From Euborellia annulipes (lineage: Eukaryota > Arthropoda > Insecta > Dermaptera > Anisolabididae), in contig JAKCPI010005313.1 in assembly GCA_023213315.1 (NCBI GenBank), positions 46,669-110,668 on the forward strand: a stretch of 64,000 bases of DNA, read 5' to 3'. Shown here piece by piece: positions 46,353 to 57,480 of the stretch. The notes below the pieces were generated by a model. It had not been told where the DNA came from. It searched no databases and saw only the letters and a program-made list of their open reading frames with translations. Every line of letters begins with the position of its first letter. The first letter of the stretch is position 1. The translations under genes were made by a program, and so were the position numbers.

Positions 46353-46976
46353 ATAACATTCATTAAATTTTAATACCCCGAATGAGGAATAATTAACCTT
46401 TGCGTAATTGATTTTCACATAATTTCAATTCAAAATGTCTTTCTATTTTTTCTTTACTTGATTCATCATATTTTCATATGCAAATAATTAATAAATCCAT
46501 TGCTTAAATATGGAGAAGGGGGATGGCCTTTCGAGGAAATAATACAAGGAAATATTTTTCTTTCAGTAATTATACCAGTGTGTACGTATTATGTATATGA
46601 ACTGAATCCTTAATAAATTTATATTATTATATTAATATTTCGGTTTAATGTTGATCACATTTGTATTTTAATTTTAAATAATAAATATCACACATTCTCT
46701 CTTTCTTGAGAAGCAGAAAATAGTGAAATTCATTTAATAAAACATTTGTGAGCAAACGTGGTTTAAGATTTACCTGGAGAGAAGAAGAATTCATCTCTTA
46801 GGTAAAATTCATAATTCATCTAAAGACGTCAGAAAGCTCAAGTTACACGCTGAGAGGACGTTTTGTGGCTGAAGCAAAAAGCTCTTTCACAAATTATAAA
46901 TCCTTACAAATAAAATATTTATTTTAAATAACGATATTGGGGTGTTTGAAATATTCACTTGTAAAATATCTTGCAG

Positions 46977-47054
46977 GAAGTTGAAACCAACACTCAAGCC
47001 AGGGAAAAGGAAATTAATTTAACTCCCAAGGATATTGCCGGTATGGATGAAAAG
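46977..47054 (+). CDS. Candidate internal exon, 26 codons, phase 0
   Basis: Acceptor CTTGCAG precedes GAAGTTGAAACC, and AAAAG precedes a GTTTAT donor-like site at 47055. The reading EVETNTQAREKEINLTPKDI then AGMDEK is open, charged and unlike random AT-rich translation. If the donor is not used, the frame stops at TAA three codons on. No family is recognised. It could be an exon of the plus-strand gene implied by the promoters at 15, 21 or 50 kb, though it precedes the 50-kb start. Confidence 0.35.
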
Positions 47055-47629
47055 GTTTATTATTAATGTAGGCCTGCTTTAAGGGGACTTTTTTCTTTTC
47101 AAAAAAAAAATAAATAAATGTTATTATTTTTACAAAAGAAAAAATTTATTAAAGCGTTCGATGTTCAATGGATTATAATAATAATAAAAAAAGGGGGACC
47201 TTGTTGAAGTGGGGGTGTGGGTGTGTGGGGGGATGATGATGTGGGATTTTTGTTTGGTTTTCTTCGGGGAGGAAATGGGGAAAGATTGAAAGAGAATCAA
47301 AAAAAGGAAAAAAGGGTGGAAAGAAAATGAAAAGTCGAAAGGTTGGGAGTTAAAAGTTATTGGGGGGGTAAGTGTTTTTTAATTGCCCCCCACAGAAGAA
47401 TGGAATTGGTGGGGTAAAAGAATTGAGAAATCTTAATAATAATAATAATACATAGGTAAGAGAAAGTAAAAAGATTTACTGGTAGGTAGTAGGGTTTTGG
47501 GCCCCGGTGGAAACCGAAACCGGTAAACCGGTTTTTTGGCTAATTTTCAAAAACCGAGAAACTGAGTTTTTCCCGAAAAACCGAATTCGGTTTTTTTTTT
47601 AATTTTTTCTTCAGTAATGTATTCAAATT

Positions 47630-47730
47630 ATAAATTAGCCCGTGTCAGAGAGAAGACATTAGCTTCTAGTGGCCCATTTCGGGTTCGATTCCCGTCCCAA
47701 GCGAGAATAATTTATTTCATTTGAATAATT
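47630..47730 (+). repeat. SINE-C head and partial body
   Basis: CCCGTGTCAGAGAGAAGACA then TTAGCTTCTAGTGGCCCA gives the tRNA-like part, with box B GGGTTCGATTCCCG. CAAGCGAGAATAATTTATTT starts the body. Confidence 0.7.
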
Positions 47731-48329
47731 TTCTTTACATAATTAAGAAAAGGCGACGGTCCTTTAAAAAAAAAGATAGAAGGAAAAAAAAATTTGTAAT
47801 TCCTCCATATACAGGGGATGAAGTTTAACAATTTGCTGCACTTATTGACTAGCGTCTAAAACAGCCAAAAATGGGCTTGATTAATATTTAATTGGCTCCT
47901 AAGTAAACTAATTGACCTTCAGATATTTAATTTAGATTTAACAATCTAACTGCGACCAGATGCAGTTTACTGTACTTTTCTGCTGCCCTTATAAGTTTTA
48001 CGTAATACATATTACTTTCCCTTATTTTTGATATTGTAATTTTTTTTTCCTTTTGGTAGCTTTTTAATTCAATGCCACCTGAGGCAGACCATTTGGGCAG
48101 TCGTAAATAGACCCTACTTCCCTATTACTATAGTTGAACTCAAGATCCTCCCTTAACATCTTAACACTTCCATTGCAACATGAAATATTTTAAATTGACG
48201 AAAAACTTGCAGGAAGCAAGCAAGGGTGGACCCTCTTGCAATAGTCCCCTGGCTAGACGGAAAGCCCGCCGAAGTCGGACTTTGCGGCTAATTTATTATA
48301 AAATTAACAAAAATTAAAATATTAACCGC

Positions 48330-48415
48330 CCCGAAAGCGTGGAGGTCCAGGTTTGACTCCAGGGGGCGCAATTTTTGCCCAAACAAACACGAACCTATCT
48401 CACAAATTTGTTATC
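48330..48415 (+). repeat. Single copy of the 41.6-kb tRNA-like repeat
   Basis: AAAGCGTGGAGGTCCAGGTT, TGACTCCAGGGGGCGCAATT and CGAACCTATCTCACAAATTT match one arm of 41595-41784 with substitutions. It is not inverted here. Confidence 0.7.
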
Positions 48416-49240
48416 TTAAAAAAATTAAAATAATTTCATATAACAGTACGGTTTTTTAATGGATATATAGATATATATTTTTTTATATAAATTTACTCAT
48501 TGTATAAATTATGTTGTTAACCCACCATTTTATTGCCCCGACCGGTTGAACATACTTGATTTGAACCATCTACCCCAGAACAGCTCATATAACTTTTAGT
48601 CGCCATCTTTATACTCTCCTTAGGTGTGTGCCTCTTAGTATAAAATTAATCAATATGATTCATCTATCCAAATAGGAAGGAAGATGTTCTTAACAAGGGA
48701 GGGGTTAACAAGGCATGGAGGGGACCTGCTTGGTTGACCTTCATCAAGCAATTGACATGGTGACATGACATCTTGCTTGCATGTGATTGCAAGCAGAGTA
48801 GAATTTTTAAATTTTCTAAATTAAATAAAGTCAAAAACATATCTGCTGACATCTGTTTTTTTTAGAGGATTAATATTTATTGAACTATAACAACAGTGCG
48901 TTTTAAAATTCTTAATTTGTTTCTTAATAAAAGTTTATTCTATGCAAATTTTTTCTAGTATTTTTTTAAAATAAAATTAAGAAAAAATATATTATATTTT
49001 TTTAATTAAAATTAAATGCCATTCGAAGTTGAATAGAAATAGCAAAAACTTTTCCAGATGGTATCATTATGTTAGTCACGTGAAGCTATAAATTACGAGG
49101 AGATAAACGAAAATATATGTATATTTCTAATAAACTTAATTAAAATTTCTTTATTTTTATAAGGGGGATTGGTATTAAGCTAAAAAAATAATAATGTATT
49201 TATTCTAAAGTAGATATGGCGAATAAATAAATTTCATGTT

Positions 49241-49362
49241 AGCATCCAGTCTCATGCGACAAAAATTTATTTCAATTGAATTTTCTACCAATCAATAAAA
49301 AATAGGGAGGGGGTCTAAATGGCCTCAGATATCAAAAAAGACCTGAAACTAAAAAAAAAAAA
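49241..49362 (+). repeat. SINE-C, 5' truncated
   Basis: AGCATCCAGTCTCATGCGAC, GAATTTTCTACCAATCAAT, TAGGGAGGGGGTCTAAATGG and an A tail identify a 5'-truncated copy of SINE-C. Confidence 0.7.
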
Positions 49363-49425
49363 CTATTTTCATAATGTTGAAAATTAAAAAAAATTTGTGT
49401 CTTAACGACCCAGGGCCGGATCTAG

Positions 49426-49575
49426 GGGGGGGGGGGGGGCCCCCGGGGGGGAGATAGGGGGGGGGGAAAAAAAAAAAAAATAATAAAAAAAAAAAAAAAA
49501 AAAAATATAAATAAATATAAAAATAAGGGGGGGGGGGGAAATGGCCCCCCCAACCCCCCACCCCCCCCCTCGTTA
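49426..49575. repeat. G/A/C homopolymer block
   Basis: Alternating G, A and C runs extend over 150 bases. The translated frames are Pro/Phe runs, so no gene is called. CAGGGCCGGATCTAGG at 49411 could be a MITE end. Sequence accuracy here is doubtful. Confidence 0.7.
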
Positions 49576-49865
49576 GTCTTGAAGACTAGTGGAAAATGGA
49601 AGTGTTTAATAATTTGGAAGGGAGGTTTTAATCTCAAGCTCCCCTTCCTCGAATCCGCCGATGCACTAACTCACAACAAGATCTTTATTATTCTATCGCT
49701 TTCTCGGCTTGAATCTTAAATTTCCCCAGAACTCGGGCTTAAATTTTTTAAAGGTATCCCGTAAGACTGATTTTCTTTAATTTGCTAGGACGATGCAAGA
49801 GGGTGGTGTTAATCCCAAACACGAAACTCACGACGTCACGCTTGCAAAGCATTCGTTGTAATAAA

Positions 49866-49930
49866 CAACTATTTTTGACATGAATACTTTCACTCTATAT
49901 ATTTCATATATACGGTAAGAGAAAGTATAC
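49866..49930 (-). repeat. Family H left-end hairpin, solo
   Basis: GAATACTTTCACTCTATATA and TACGGTAAGAGAAAGTATAC form the reversed left-end hairpin, without the rest of the element. Confidence 0.6.
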
Positions 49931-50129
49931 ATTATATATTATTATTATTATATTTAACTTAAAGCCTGATTCTGCTCTTAATACTTGGATAATCGCCAAT
50001 AAATATAAATTCCACATATTTAGGCCTATTAAATTAATAATTTATCATTTGAATTAAATTTTATTTCGTTTTTAGGCAATAAAGGATTTCTTGGAAATGA
50101 GTAGAAAGATATTCTTCCTCCCACCTCTC

Positions 50130-50225
50130 TTCCCTCCTCCCTCTATTTCCCCTCCCTCTCCTAGGTCTCCCGCCCCTTCACCCGTTTCAGTTTCAGTTGA
50201 AGCTCAGACGCGGAGCCTTTATTAT
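50130..50225 (+). promoter_or_regulatory. Candidate promoter region
   Basis: A pyrimidine-rich, GC-richer island (CCTCCCTCTATTTCCCCTCC) is followed by TTTCAGTTTCAGTTGAAGCT with two TCAGT initiator-like sites and then GACGCGGAGCC. No TATA box is obvious. It stands out from the AT-rich background as the 15- and 21-kb promoters do. Confidence 0.4.
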
Positions 50226-50341
50226 CTTACGTGAAATTGTGTTCATAAAAAATGTGTCTTTTTATTTTAGTGCTATATAAAAGTGATTTGATTAGTGAAA
50301 TAATATTTATTTGTGATTTGTGTATACTATAAAAACCTTGG

Positions 50342-50425
50342 ATGCACATCGACTTGGATTCATCAAAAACAATTCCTGTTGGCTTGTTTGATCAACGCGT
50401 CTCTACTCAATTCTCTTATTTTAAG
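50342..50425 (+). CDS. Candidate initiating coding exon
   Basis: ATG at 50342 opens 28 codons that run in frame to AAG followed by donor GTATTT at 50426. The peptide is MHIDLDSSKTIPVGLFDQRV then STQFSYFK. The leader upstream (about 50190-50341) has one earlier ATG with a short frame. The rest of the gene would lie to the right, beyond what I can recognise. No family is identified. Confidence 0.4.
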
Positions 50426-51034
50426 GTATTTCAATGCATCTTTTTCCCTCAGTTAGATTCAAATAAATATAACCATTTATTAAAACTAAATTAATAACGA
50501 ATACAATATCTCTTGGCTTGAAAACTCTTATTACCCTTGTTAATAGTTTCTTCAAAAGCCATCAGTGTCTATTAAGCATCTTACCTCTTTATAATTTTCC
50601 CATCCACCATGTTTTTTTCCTCCTTGTAGCATCTGTATCCCGCTAGAGTGCTCTGATGTCGCTAATTCATCTTCCATTCTTGCTATTTGAAATGATAAGC
50701 AGTGGACACATCATATTTACGTATGTGCTCATCAATTACCTACAATTTGTTTTAGGATACGTAATAAATTTATTTAAAATTGCTTCTAGGAGATTGTTGT
50801 CACTAACATCTGATGATGGCCAATAACCCTAAAAATTGAGATTTAATGATTAATTTATTTATGTTACAAAACAGGTTGCATTCTTCTAAAATGTTTCTCA
50901 TAGAGCTAGGAGAGCTGTTGCTATCACTTCATCTACATAATGTACTATATATTTAATAGTCAAATGTTATATTAAGAATGAAGCTAGGTTTTAACTTTTT
51001 TATTAATTGCATAAATGAAATATTCTCTTTCATT

Positions 51035-51105
51035 ATATTTCGCTTTTCGGTTCAGCTCTGAAGAATGTCTAAATTGAAACCGAAATGTTTTTATATGATT
51101 AGTGA
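51035..51105 (+). repeat. Degenerate hammerhead-like element end
   Basis: CTCTGAAGAATGTCTAAATT then GAAACCGAAATGTTTTTATA keeps a CTGAAGA and a CCGAAA block at roughly the right distance, but helices I and II are not evident. Confidence 0.35.
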
Positions 51106-52744
51106 TTTTTTTTTTTTAATTTTATTCTTTCATATGTCTAATAATACGGTGAAAGCTGAGATTTTAATATGACATCTTTTTCTAACTAGTCTCCTTGCTA
51201 GTAGTAAATTTAGAAAATAATTTCTTCTAATTTCGTTTCGTAAATGATTTTTCAGATTTGGTTTTCTTTATTTTTAATAGATACAAATAATTTTTCTCTC
51301 TTTTTTTTTTGTTTATCTTTGACTTTATACGAGGCGGTCGATCTTTCTTCATTATATCAAATTAGTATAATTTAATTAATTATTATAAAAAATGAGTGTT
51401 TAAATATATTTTTGAACCAATCAACTTAAAAAAGTGAATGCCTTTAAGGCACGGAATCCCCCAGTGGTTTTCAAGAGTTTATTCTCTTTCTCCTTCTTCA
51501 AACAAAACAAACAATAAAAAAAACTTTATTTTTAAGCTCAAAAAAATTTAATAACTGAATTTATTAAAATGGAAAAAAAAGAGCCAAGATTAAACAGAAA
51601 TAAATTTACCGCACTCATCATATTAAGCTTTAGGCAAAATATTGATTTAACTAAAGTTTGCAAGATATAAAAAAAAAGTACAAAAAACAACAAACAAATT
51701 TAAAGGATCAGCTTTTTCTTTCACGATTTGTTTACAAATGAGAGGATAATGTGAATATAAAATCCTGGCATTGTTTTTTTTTTTTTTTTTTTTATTATAA
51801 TTTAAAGATGATGAGAATATGAAGATTTTAACAGCTCGCTTTCAAATAAAACAATTTATTGCTACTCAGTGATAATAGATGACAAGAAATATTGTTCGGA
51901 ATTAAATATGTCAACACTACAGTTTCAGTAGTATTTAGGTCATTTTATTGAAATTTAATTGATTAGAAAGTTTTATTAGGATATGAATAGAAATTCCTCA
52001 AAATATAATTGTATTTGAAGCAAATGAATCTTCATTATTTGTTATTTAACCAAGTCTCTATTCAATAATTGTCATCAGTAAATTAGTAATAAATTATAAT
52101 TTAGGAATTCCAAAAAATCTTTTTCACATTCTAAAGCTAATTTCTCTCTAATATGAACCTCCATATAGGAAGACATCGACTCTTATTCTTTGCTCTCTCT
52201 AGAATTTTAGGACAAAAGCTATTAATATAATAGCATTCTATGCTAAAGGTGTGTCCGCAATTAGTTCGTGACTTGACTCTTTTTTTTGGGCCCCATATGT
52301 GATAAGATGAATAACGATTTATTTGTATAGAAATATTTTGGCATCTATAAGGAGACAACTGTTCTTATTTAAAAGATGCCAGAGTGTTCTTTTTATTTTT
52401 GCTTGAGCAGTTTTGAAATATATTTGTGTGCTTAGATTAATTTTTAACCCTAAACAACGAACTGTAGGACTACATTTAAGGTGACATCTTTCAATATTGA
52501 CTCTGGAATGCAGGAGTTTCCATTTATTTCAATTTGGTAGCATTTATTGTTTGTTTTCAATATTTCAATTATTAATTTTGCATCGTTTTGTATTCGGTTG
52601 AAATTTTTAAATTTGTAAAATAGTAGTGACTAGATTGTGAGTCACGAGAAAACTTTGTCAACAAATCTAAAAAATAATTGTTTGTACAATGGCAGGAGGT
52701 GGCAGGCAGGAAGAAGTGTCCCTAAATCAATGAAACTTCCAAAG

Positions 52745-52792
52745 ATTCGCGACGTTTCGGTCCAAATTTATTCGACCATCATCAGGAGTTGT
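52745..52792 (-). ncRNA. Hammerhead-like motif, minus arm
   Basis: On the minus strand CTGATGA (52785-52779) is followed by TGGTC, a loop and GGACC, then GAAACGTC (52758-52751). GGTC pairs perfectly with GACC as helix II. Helix I is not maintained (CAACTC against GCGAATC). Confidence 0.45.
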
Positions 52793-52804
52793 CATATGTA
52801 TCCT

Positions 52805-52852
52805 GATTGCCTGATGATGGTCGAATAAATTTGGTCCGAAACGTCGCGAATC
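52805..52852 (+). ncRNA. Hammerhead-like motif, plus arm
   Basis: GATTGC (52805-52810) precedes CTGATGA (52811-52817). GAAACGTC lies at 52838-52845 and GCGAATC follows. GC pairs with GC, a G bulges, and GATT pairs with AATC, giving helix I with the same single bulge as at 16.4 kb. Helix II is broken by one substitution relative to the other arm (GGTCC for GGACC). Confidence 0.5.
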
Positions 52853-52967
52853 TTTGGGAGTTTCATTGAATTAGAGACACTCCTTCCTGACTGCCAACTC
52901 CTGCTATTGTTCAAATACATAAATCACAGCCACTTGCTCACTCGAGAAATAAAAAATAATTGATTTA

Positions 52968-53254
52968 TAGGGACCGACCGAAACCGAATTTCGGCTTCAA
53001 TTTTAGTTTAGCTTCGTTTCTTTTAAACTTTTTCTTAAAATTTCCTATACAAAATTCCTACCTTTTTTTTTTTTAGTAAAGTTTTCATTTTTCCTTTCTT
53101 GAAAAAATAATTTGACCGTTTTTTTTTTAGGTGCGACTCTCATTCGACTTTTTTTTTTTAGTATTTACGAGTCTCATCCCATATTTTCAAGCTCTGGTTT
53201 CAACTGTTTTTTTTTACTTTAACTGGCCGAAACCAAAACTTCGGTCGGTTCCTA
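52968..53254. mobile_element. hAT-like MITE, ACCGACCGAAAC family
   Basis: TAGGGACCGACCGAA and TTCGGTCGGTTCCTA form the ends. TTGATTTA and GTGATTTA flank it (7 of 8). It is the same family as 25598-26655 but without the nested family H copy. Confidence 0.82.
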
Positions 53255-53311
53255 GTGATTTATGAACTTGAATCAAAATCTTCTTCTTCTTCTGTCCTCG
53301 CCATTTTTAAT

Positions 53312-53385
53312 CCCGCGGTGCGGGGTAGGCGGGCCTTACTCTCCCCCTCCATTCTACCCTATCCAATCTGTTGTCTCCTTGAATC
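53312..53385 (+). repeat. Fragment related to the 7818-8038 insert
   Basis: CCCGCGGTGCGGGGTAGGCG, CTCTCCCCCTCCATTCTACC and CAATCTGTTGTCTCC align with the left part of the 7.8-kb insert. It abuts a family H copy at its right. Confidence 0.55.
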
Positions 53386-53390
53386 AAAAT

Positions 53391-53727
53391 CGTTGGTTTT
53401 TGAGAAAATCGAAAAAACTGAAAAAGTAAATCAGTATTAGAACCCTTTGCCCGATTTTGTTTAAAAGCTTCAAGTTACAAGTTACATGTCAGGGTGGTAC
53501 AGCAACTAACTTAAATATCAAATTTAAACCTCCTAGCTCTTTTCCTTCATGCTTTATTTTGAACTCGGCCAGACACACAAACAGACGATTTTAGGAGCTA
53601 GGTTTTTTTAACTCTGTAGGGGCTCAAAACGTGTATTTCCCTCAAAATCTCCACATCGAATTTTTGAAATGAATCTAATACTTTCTCTTTATTTATTAAT
53701 ATATACGAGAATAGGTAAGAGAAAGTA
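53391..53727 (-). repeat. Family H, internally deleted
   Basis: GAGAAAATCGAAAAAACTGA and AAAAGTAAATCAGTATTAGA, a CAGACGATTTT block, then CAAAATCTCCACATCGAATT and the end ATAGGTAAGAGAAAGT follow the family order. The right hairpin is missing. Confidence 0.72.
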
Positions 53728-53808
53728 AAAAAGTATAAATCATTTAAATAAAATATTTTACTTTGATTTATATTGTATAGAATTATTCAGGGGCGCCGGA
53801 AAGAATTT

Positions 53809-54095
53809 GGAAGGGGGGGGGAAAAAATTTTTTTTTTAAAAAATTAAATTTAAAAATTTTTTTATTTTAAAATTATCAAAAAATAAAAAAAAAAAAAAAA
53901 ATTACTATAAAATTTTAAAAAAAATCACAATTTTAATAAAATTAAAATTAAAAAAAATTTTTATTATTTTAAAAAAAAATTTTTAAAAAAATTTAAAAAA
54001 ATAAATTTTTTTTTTTTATTTTTTTTAATTTTAAAAAATATAAAAAAAAAAAAAAATTAAAAAAAAAAAAAAAAAAACCCCCCCCCCCCCCCGGG
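53809..54095. repeat. A/T homopolymer jumble with terminal C and G runs
   Basis: G-run, then nearly 250 bases of alternating A and T runs, then C-run and G-run. It is low complexity to the point that base accuracy is doubtful. A CAGGGGCGCCGG motif at 53789 may be a MITE end. Confidence 0.7.
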
Positions 54096-54980
54096 GGGAA
54101 TTATTTAATTGAAATGAATTATTAAATAAATTCTATCAAAAAGGGTCATATTTATAAAAAAAATATTTTATTCTGATAAAGTATTATAAAATATAGACTA
54201 TATTAAATATTGAAAATAGTAGAGAGAGGATAATACCCAAAAACAATATGATACATTCCACCATAAATAAATGTAGAAATAAAAAATTAATTAATTATAC
54301 TAAAATACATCACCAATCTATGCTAAATTTTATATAATAATAAAATTCACATTAATCAAATTATAGGCAATTAAAACAACCACTGGTGTAAAATAAATAT
54401 TTTATACTCAGTTTTAGACTAATGGTGGACATCCATCTATATAGAAAAGTGCATTTGGGCATTTTATGTGTTAGCTAGTAAAATAAAATTTGAGTAAAGG
54501 TCGTAGGGTATTAAGGCATCCTAGCTTTTGACCTTAATGCATTTTTATACTTGAAAATAAAACTTTAACTGACCTAGACATGTTGAAATAAATACATCCA
54601 TTTAATAATTCCGTCCTTAACTAGGTAATAATTTTTTGTACGTTTAATTTTATCGATTCCTTTTTAATTGCTCCTTTTTATTTTTTTATGCCACTTAAGA
54701 TCATAACTAACTGCATATTAACTAGCCTTGAAAGGCCCGATTCCAAACCCTTTGACTCTATTACGAATCTTGAATAAATCATTAATCAAAATAAGCATTT
54801 ACTGAGAAGTTCATGCACTCAAATTTTTTAATATACTTTTATTGCCTTTGGATTGCTAAATAGCCTTATATTATTTTGTGTACTATTCCCTATCATATAA
54901 TCGTGAACTCAATCTATCCATAAACTTATTTTTATTTTTAATAAAAATACTTTTGTTTATTAAAGCTTTTGTGGTTTGAA

Positions 54981-55311
54981 TTATTATTATTATTAGGGGA
55001 ATTTTTGATTTTAGACCACATTTTGTATTAATTATTTATTAAAAATATAAATAGTGTACAAAGTTTCGACTGCTTATTCTGCAATCTTTCTCAAGTACTG
55101 TGCACTTGCTCCGATTCAAGTAAACTAACATATAAGGGAAGAAATGCGCGCAACGGTCTTTTAGAGGCTAGTTCGCTCGAGTCGGAGCAAGTGCATAGCA
55201 CTTGAAAACGACTGCAGAATAAGCAGTCGAAACGTTGTACAGTATTTATATTTTTAATAAATAATTAATAACCAAAATGTGGTCTATAATTAAAAACTCC
55301 CATAATAATAA
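54981..55311. repeat. Palindrome with GCAGTCGAAACGTT arms
   Basis: TTTTAGACCACATTTTG ... GTACAAAGTTTCGACTGCTT at the left pairs with AAGCAGTCGAAACGTTGTAC ... CAAAATGTGGTCTATAA at the right. The right arm has a strong stem GACTGC / GCAGTC immediately before GAAAC, preceded by CTTGAAAAC in place of the CTGANGA core. The non-palindromic centre is about 55135-55170. Confidence 0.8.
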
Positions 55312-55587
55312 AAATACTTATTTAGATGTAAATAACAGATCTGATTTCACTGCAATTATTTTGGGATTTTTTAGTCTTAAATGCCTACTTTATTCACTCT
55401 ATTATATTATTAACATGTCTGATAGTCATAGGCGTAACTAAGGGGTGCCCCCCCCCCCCAGAAAAAGATCATTCATGCTAATTTGAAAATATGGGGAATG
55501 ACTTCCCCGAAACTTTCTCGTATATTCTTTTGGAATTACGTTTGGGTTCCGTTTTGGGTTTGGGTGTGTGTATGAACACGATTGCTT

Positions 55588-55855
55588 TTTTTTTTTTTTG
55601 TTAAACATTCACACTTTTTTCTCATTCACACTCATTCACACACATTCACACAGTCTTTTCGGCAACTGAGGCCATTTAAGACTTTTTACGATAATCAGTA
55701 TGTTTTTTTAATATATCAATTGTGGGGTCCAGGCATTTTTATTTGTCATTTGGTATCCAAATGCCTTAAATAAAATTATCGGACTGCCTGGGGTCCGAAC
55801 CCGAGACGTTCGGTATAGAAGGTAGGCACGCTACCAACTACTCCAAGCCCCGTGG
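55588..55855 (-). repeat. SINE-B, full copy with 14-bp target duplication
   Basis: GAACACGATTGCTT flanks the element exactly (55574-55587 and 55856-55869). On the minus strand the head is GGGGCTTGGAGTAGTTGGTA then GCGTGCC with box B CGGGTTCGGACCCC. Then come CATTTGGATACCAAATG and the GTGTGAATG-rich tail with poly-A at the left. Confidence 0.88.
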
Positions 55856-57040
55856 GAACACGATTGCTTAAAAACCAAAGCAGCTAGATCCATGAAATTT
55901 GGTATATGCTTCTTACACTAAAATTGTAGATTTCTATCAACTTTTGGAGTAAATACGTCACTTGGAAGTAGTGCTTTACCTAATAAATTTTTTCAGAAAT
56001 TTCGAAATTTTCAATTTCTTGGTTATATTATAAAAAAAAATGATCAAGTAGGCCTATCTATTTCATAGATCTGGCTGCTTGCGTTTTTATGTAATCGTGT
56101 TCATACACAGACACAAACACACACAAACGGACATAATTCCAATATTTTTTTTTTTAATTTAGAGAGGTCTAAAACGTCGAAGATGAGGAAAATCTCAAAG
56201 TCCAAAACAACACTTTTTCCTTATATACTTCGTATACGATAAAGTAACAAGCAAATTTAGGGTCACTGTATTTATTTATTTACTATTTTTCCAAAAGAAA
56301 TTCTCTAAAAATTCACATTAAGAATTTTCCGAATAATTTTTTCATTTATCTATCTCTCTTCCAATATTATTTCTCGCGAAAGGCGGGACATAATCTCTTG
56401 GTCCAGTTGAAAATAAATTCATTGCTTATCTCTTTTCTTACAGTTAAAGCCAAAGACGAATGTTTTTCCTCTCTTTTTTTTCTTATCTCAAACGAGTCAG
56501 TGCGAGCTAAATCACCTTATAAAAAAAAAAAGAAAATCTTTAATTGTGAGCTAAAATTGTTTATTTGCAAAATGAAGTCTGTCTTCTCTCAATATTTCCT
56601 TTCGTAAGTAGTAGCCTATATTATCAATAGTTTCCCATGTTATTTTAAATTTATAAATAGATCTTTTTTTTATGTATATTGAACGTTTGGAAAACCACCA
56701 GATTGTTTTTTAAAATTGTTTATAAAAATAATTATTTTTCTCTTTAAGAGAAAGAAAAAAAAAAAATAATTACAAACTCTTTAAATTATAATTCGTCATT
56801 TAAGGTTATTTTTTTGTTACATCTCAGCCTTCTTAATTAATTTTTGTTTTTTGTCTTCTCATTTTGCTTTATAATTAATACATCCACAAAATGAGTCATC
56901 ATCTTCATATCTTAAAGAAACTCACTATAATTTTGTTTATATAAATTTTAGTAAACTTTTCAAGTAAAAATAGAAAGATCATGAATTAAGTTATTACCTT
57001 TGATAAATAACTTGCCTCATTTCTGGTTAATTATTCAGTA

Positions 57041-57222
57041 GGGCCGTATAGACACAGTTAGCGATTGACTAAAACAAACCCAGCCTGGCCAAGAGTTCGC
57101 ATCCCGTCCCATGCGACAAAAATGTATTTATATTGAATTTGCTACCAATCAATTAAAAAATAGGGACGCGGTCTAAATGGCCATAGATGCCGAAAAAGAC
57201 CTTAAATAAAAAAAAAAAAAAA
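57041..57222 (+). repeat. SINE-C copy with A tail
   Basis: The box-B-like AGAGTTCGCATCCCGTCCC, GCTACCAATCAATTAAAAA, TAGGGACGCGGTCTAAATGG and GCCGAAAAAGACCTTAAATA are followed by an A run. The intact TTAA here is the site used by the MITE at 37221. Confidence 0.78.
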
Positions 57223-57361
57223 CAATAGATTTCTGATAGACTATCTATCTATCCGTCTCCATTAAGTTCCCTATGACCTCTTTATTTCTAACTAGTTAAC
57301 CTTATTTATAACCTCCTATTTCGACACAAGCCTTATATTCAGCATTAGTATAGAATCCCTT

Positions 57362-57480
57362 TTTATTTTTGCTGTATATTTTGAAGCCTCCTGAATTCAA
57401 AAAATTGGGTTCCGCAAAAAGGTGTGTCTAAAAAAGCATGATTAGCTACGAGGTTGAAATTTTATATTTATGTACACTCG
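57362..57480 (+). repeat. Family H fragment
   Basis: CCTCCTGAATTCAAAAAATT and TACGAGGTTGAAATTTTATA match the left interior of family H. More of it, TAAGCTTTTAAATAAAATCG, resumes at about 57763 after intervening DNA. Confidence 0.5.

Larger units (their letters stand above)
21398..46976. other. Repeat-dominated intron or intergenic DNA
   Basis: I find no convincing protein-coding exon over this stretch apart from the coding-like island at 33480-33760. Listed elements (SINEs, MITEs, palindromes, family H) account for most of the recognisable structure. Remaining DNA is AT-rich with homopolymer tracts. Confidence 0.5.
52681..52914. repeat. Palindrome with hammerhead-like motifs on both arms
   Basis: ACAATGGCAGGAGGTGGCAG ... 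GATTCGCGACGTTTCGG is mirrored by CCGAAACGTCGCGAATC ... CTGCCAACTCCTGCTATTGT. Arms of about 105 bases surround GGAGTTGTCATATGTATCC. Differences between arms are few. Confidence 0.88.

Noticed and set aside
49349..49637. Proline/phenylalanine-rich ORFs
   Set aside because: They are translations of G and A homopolymer runs.
56398..56607. Coding exon after the tttcttacag acceptor
   Set aside because: The frame is low-complexity (Phe and Lys runs), has no good donor and ends in a stop.
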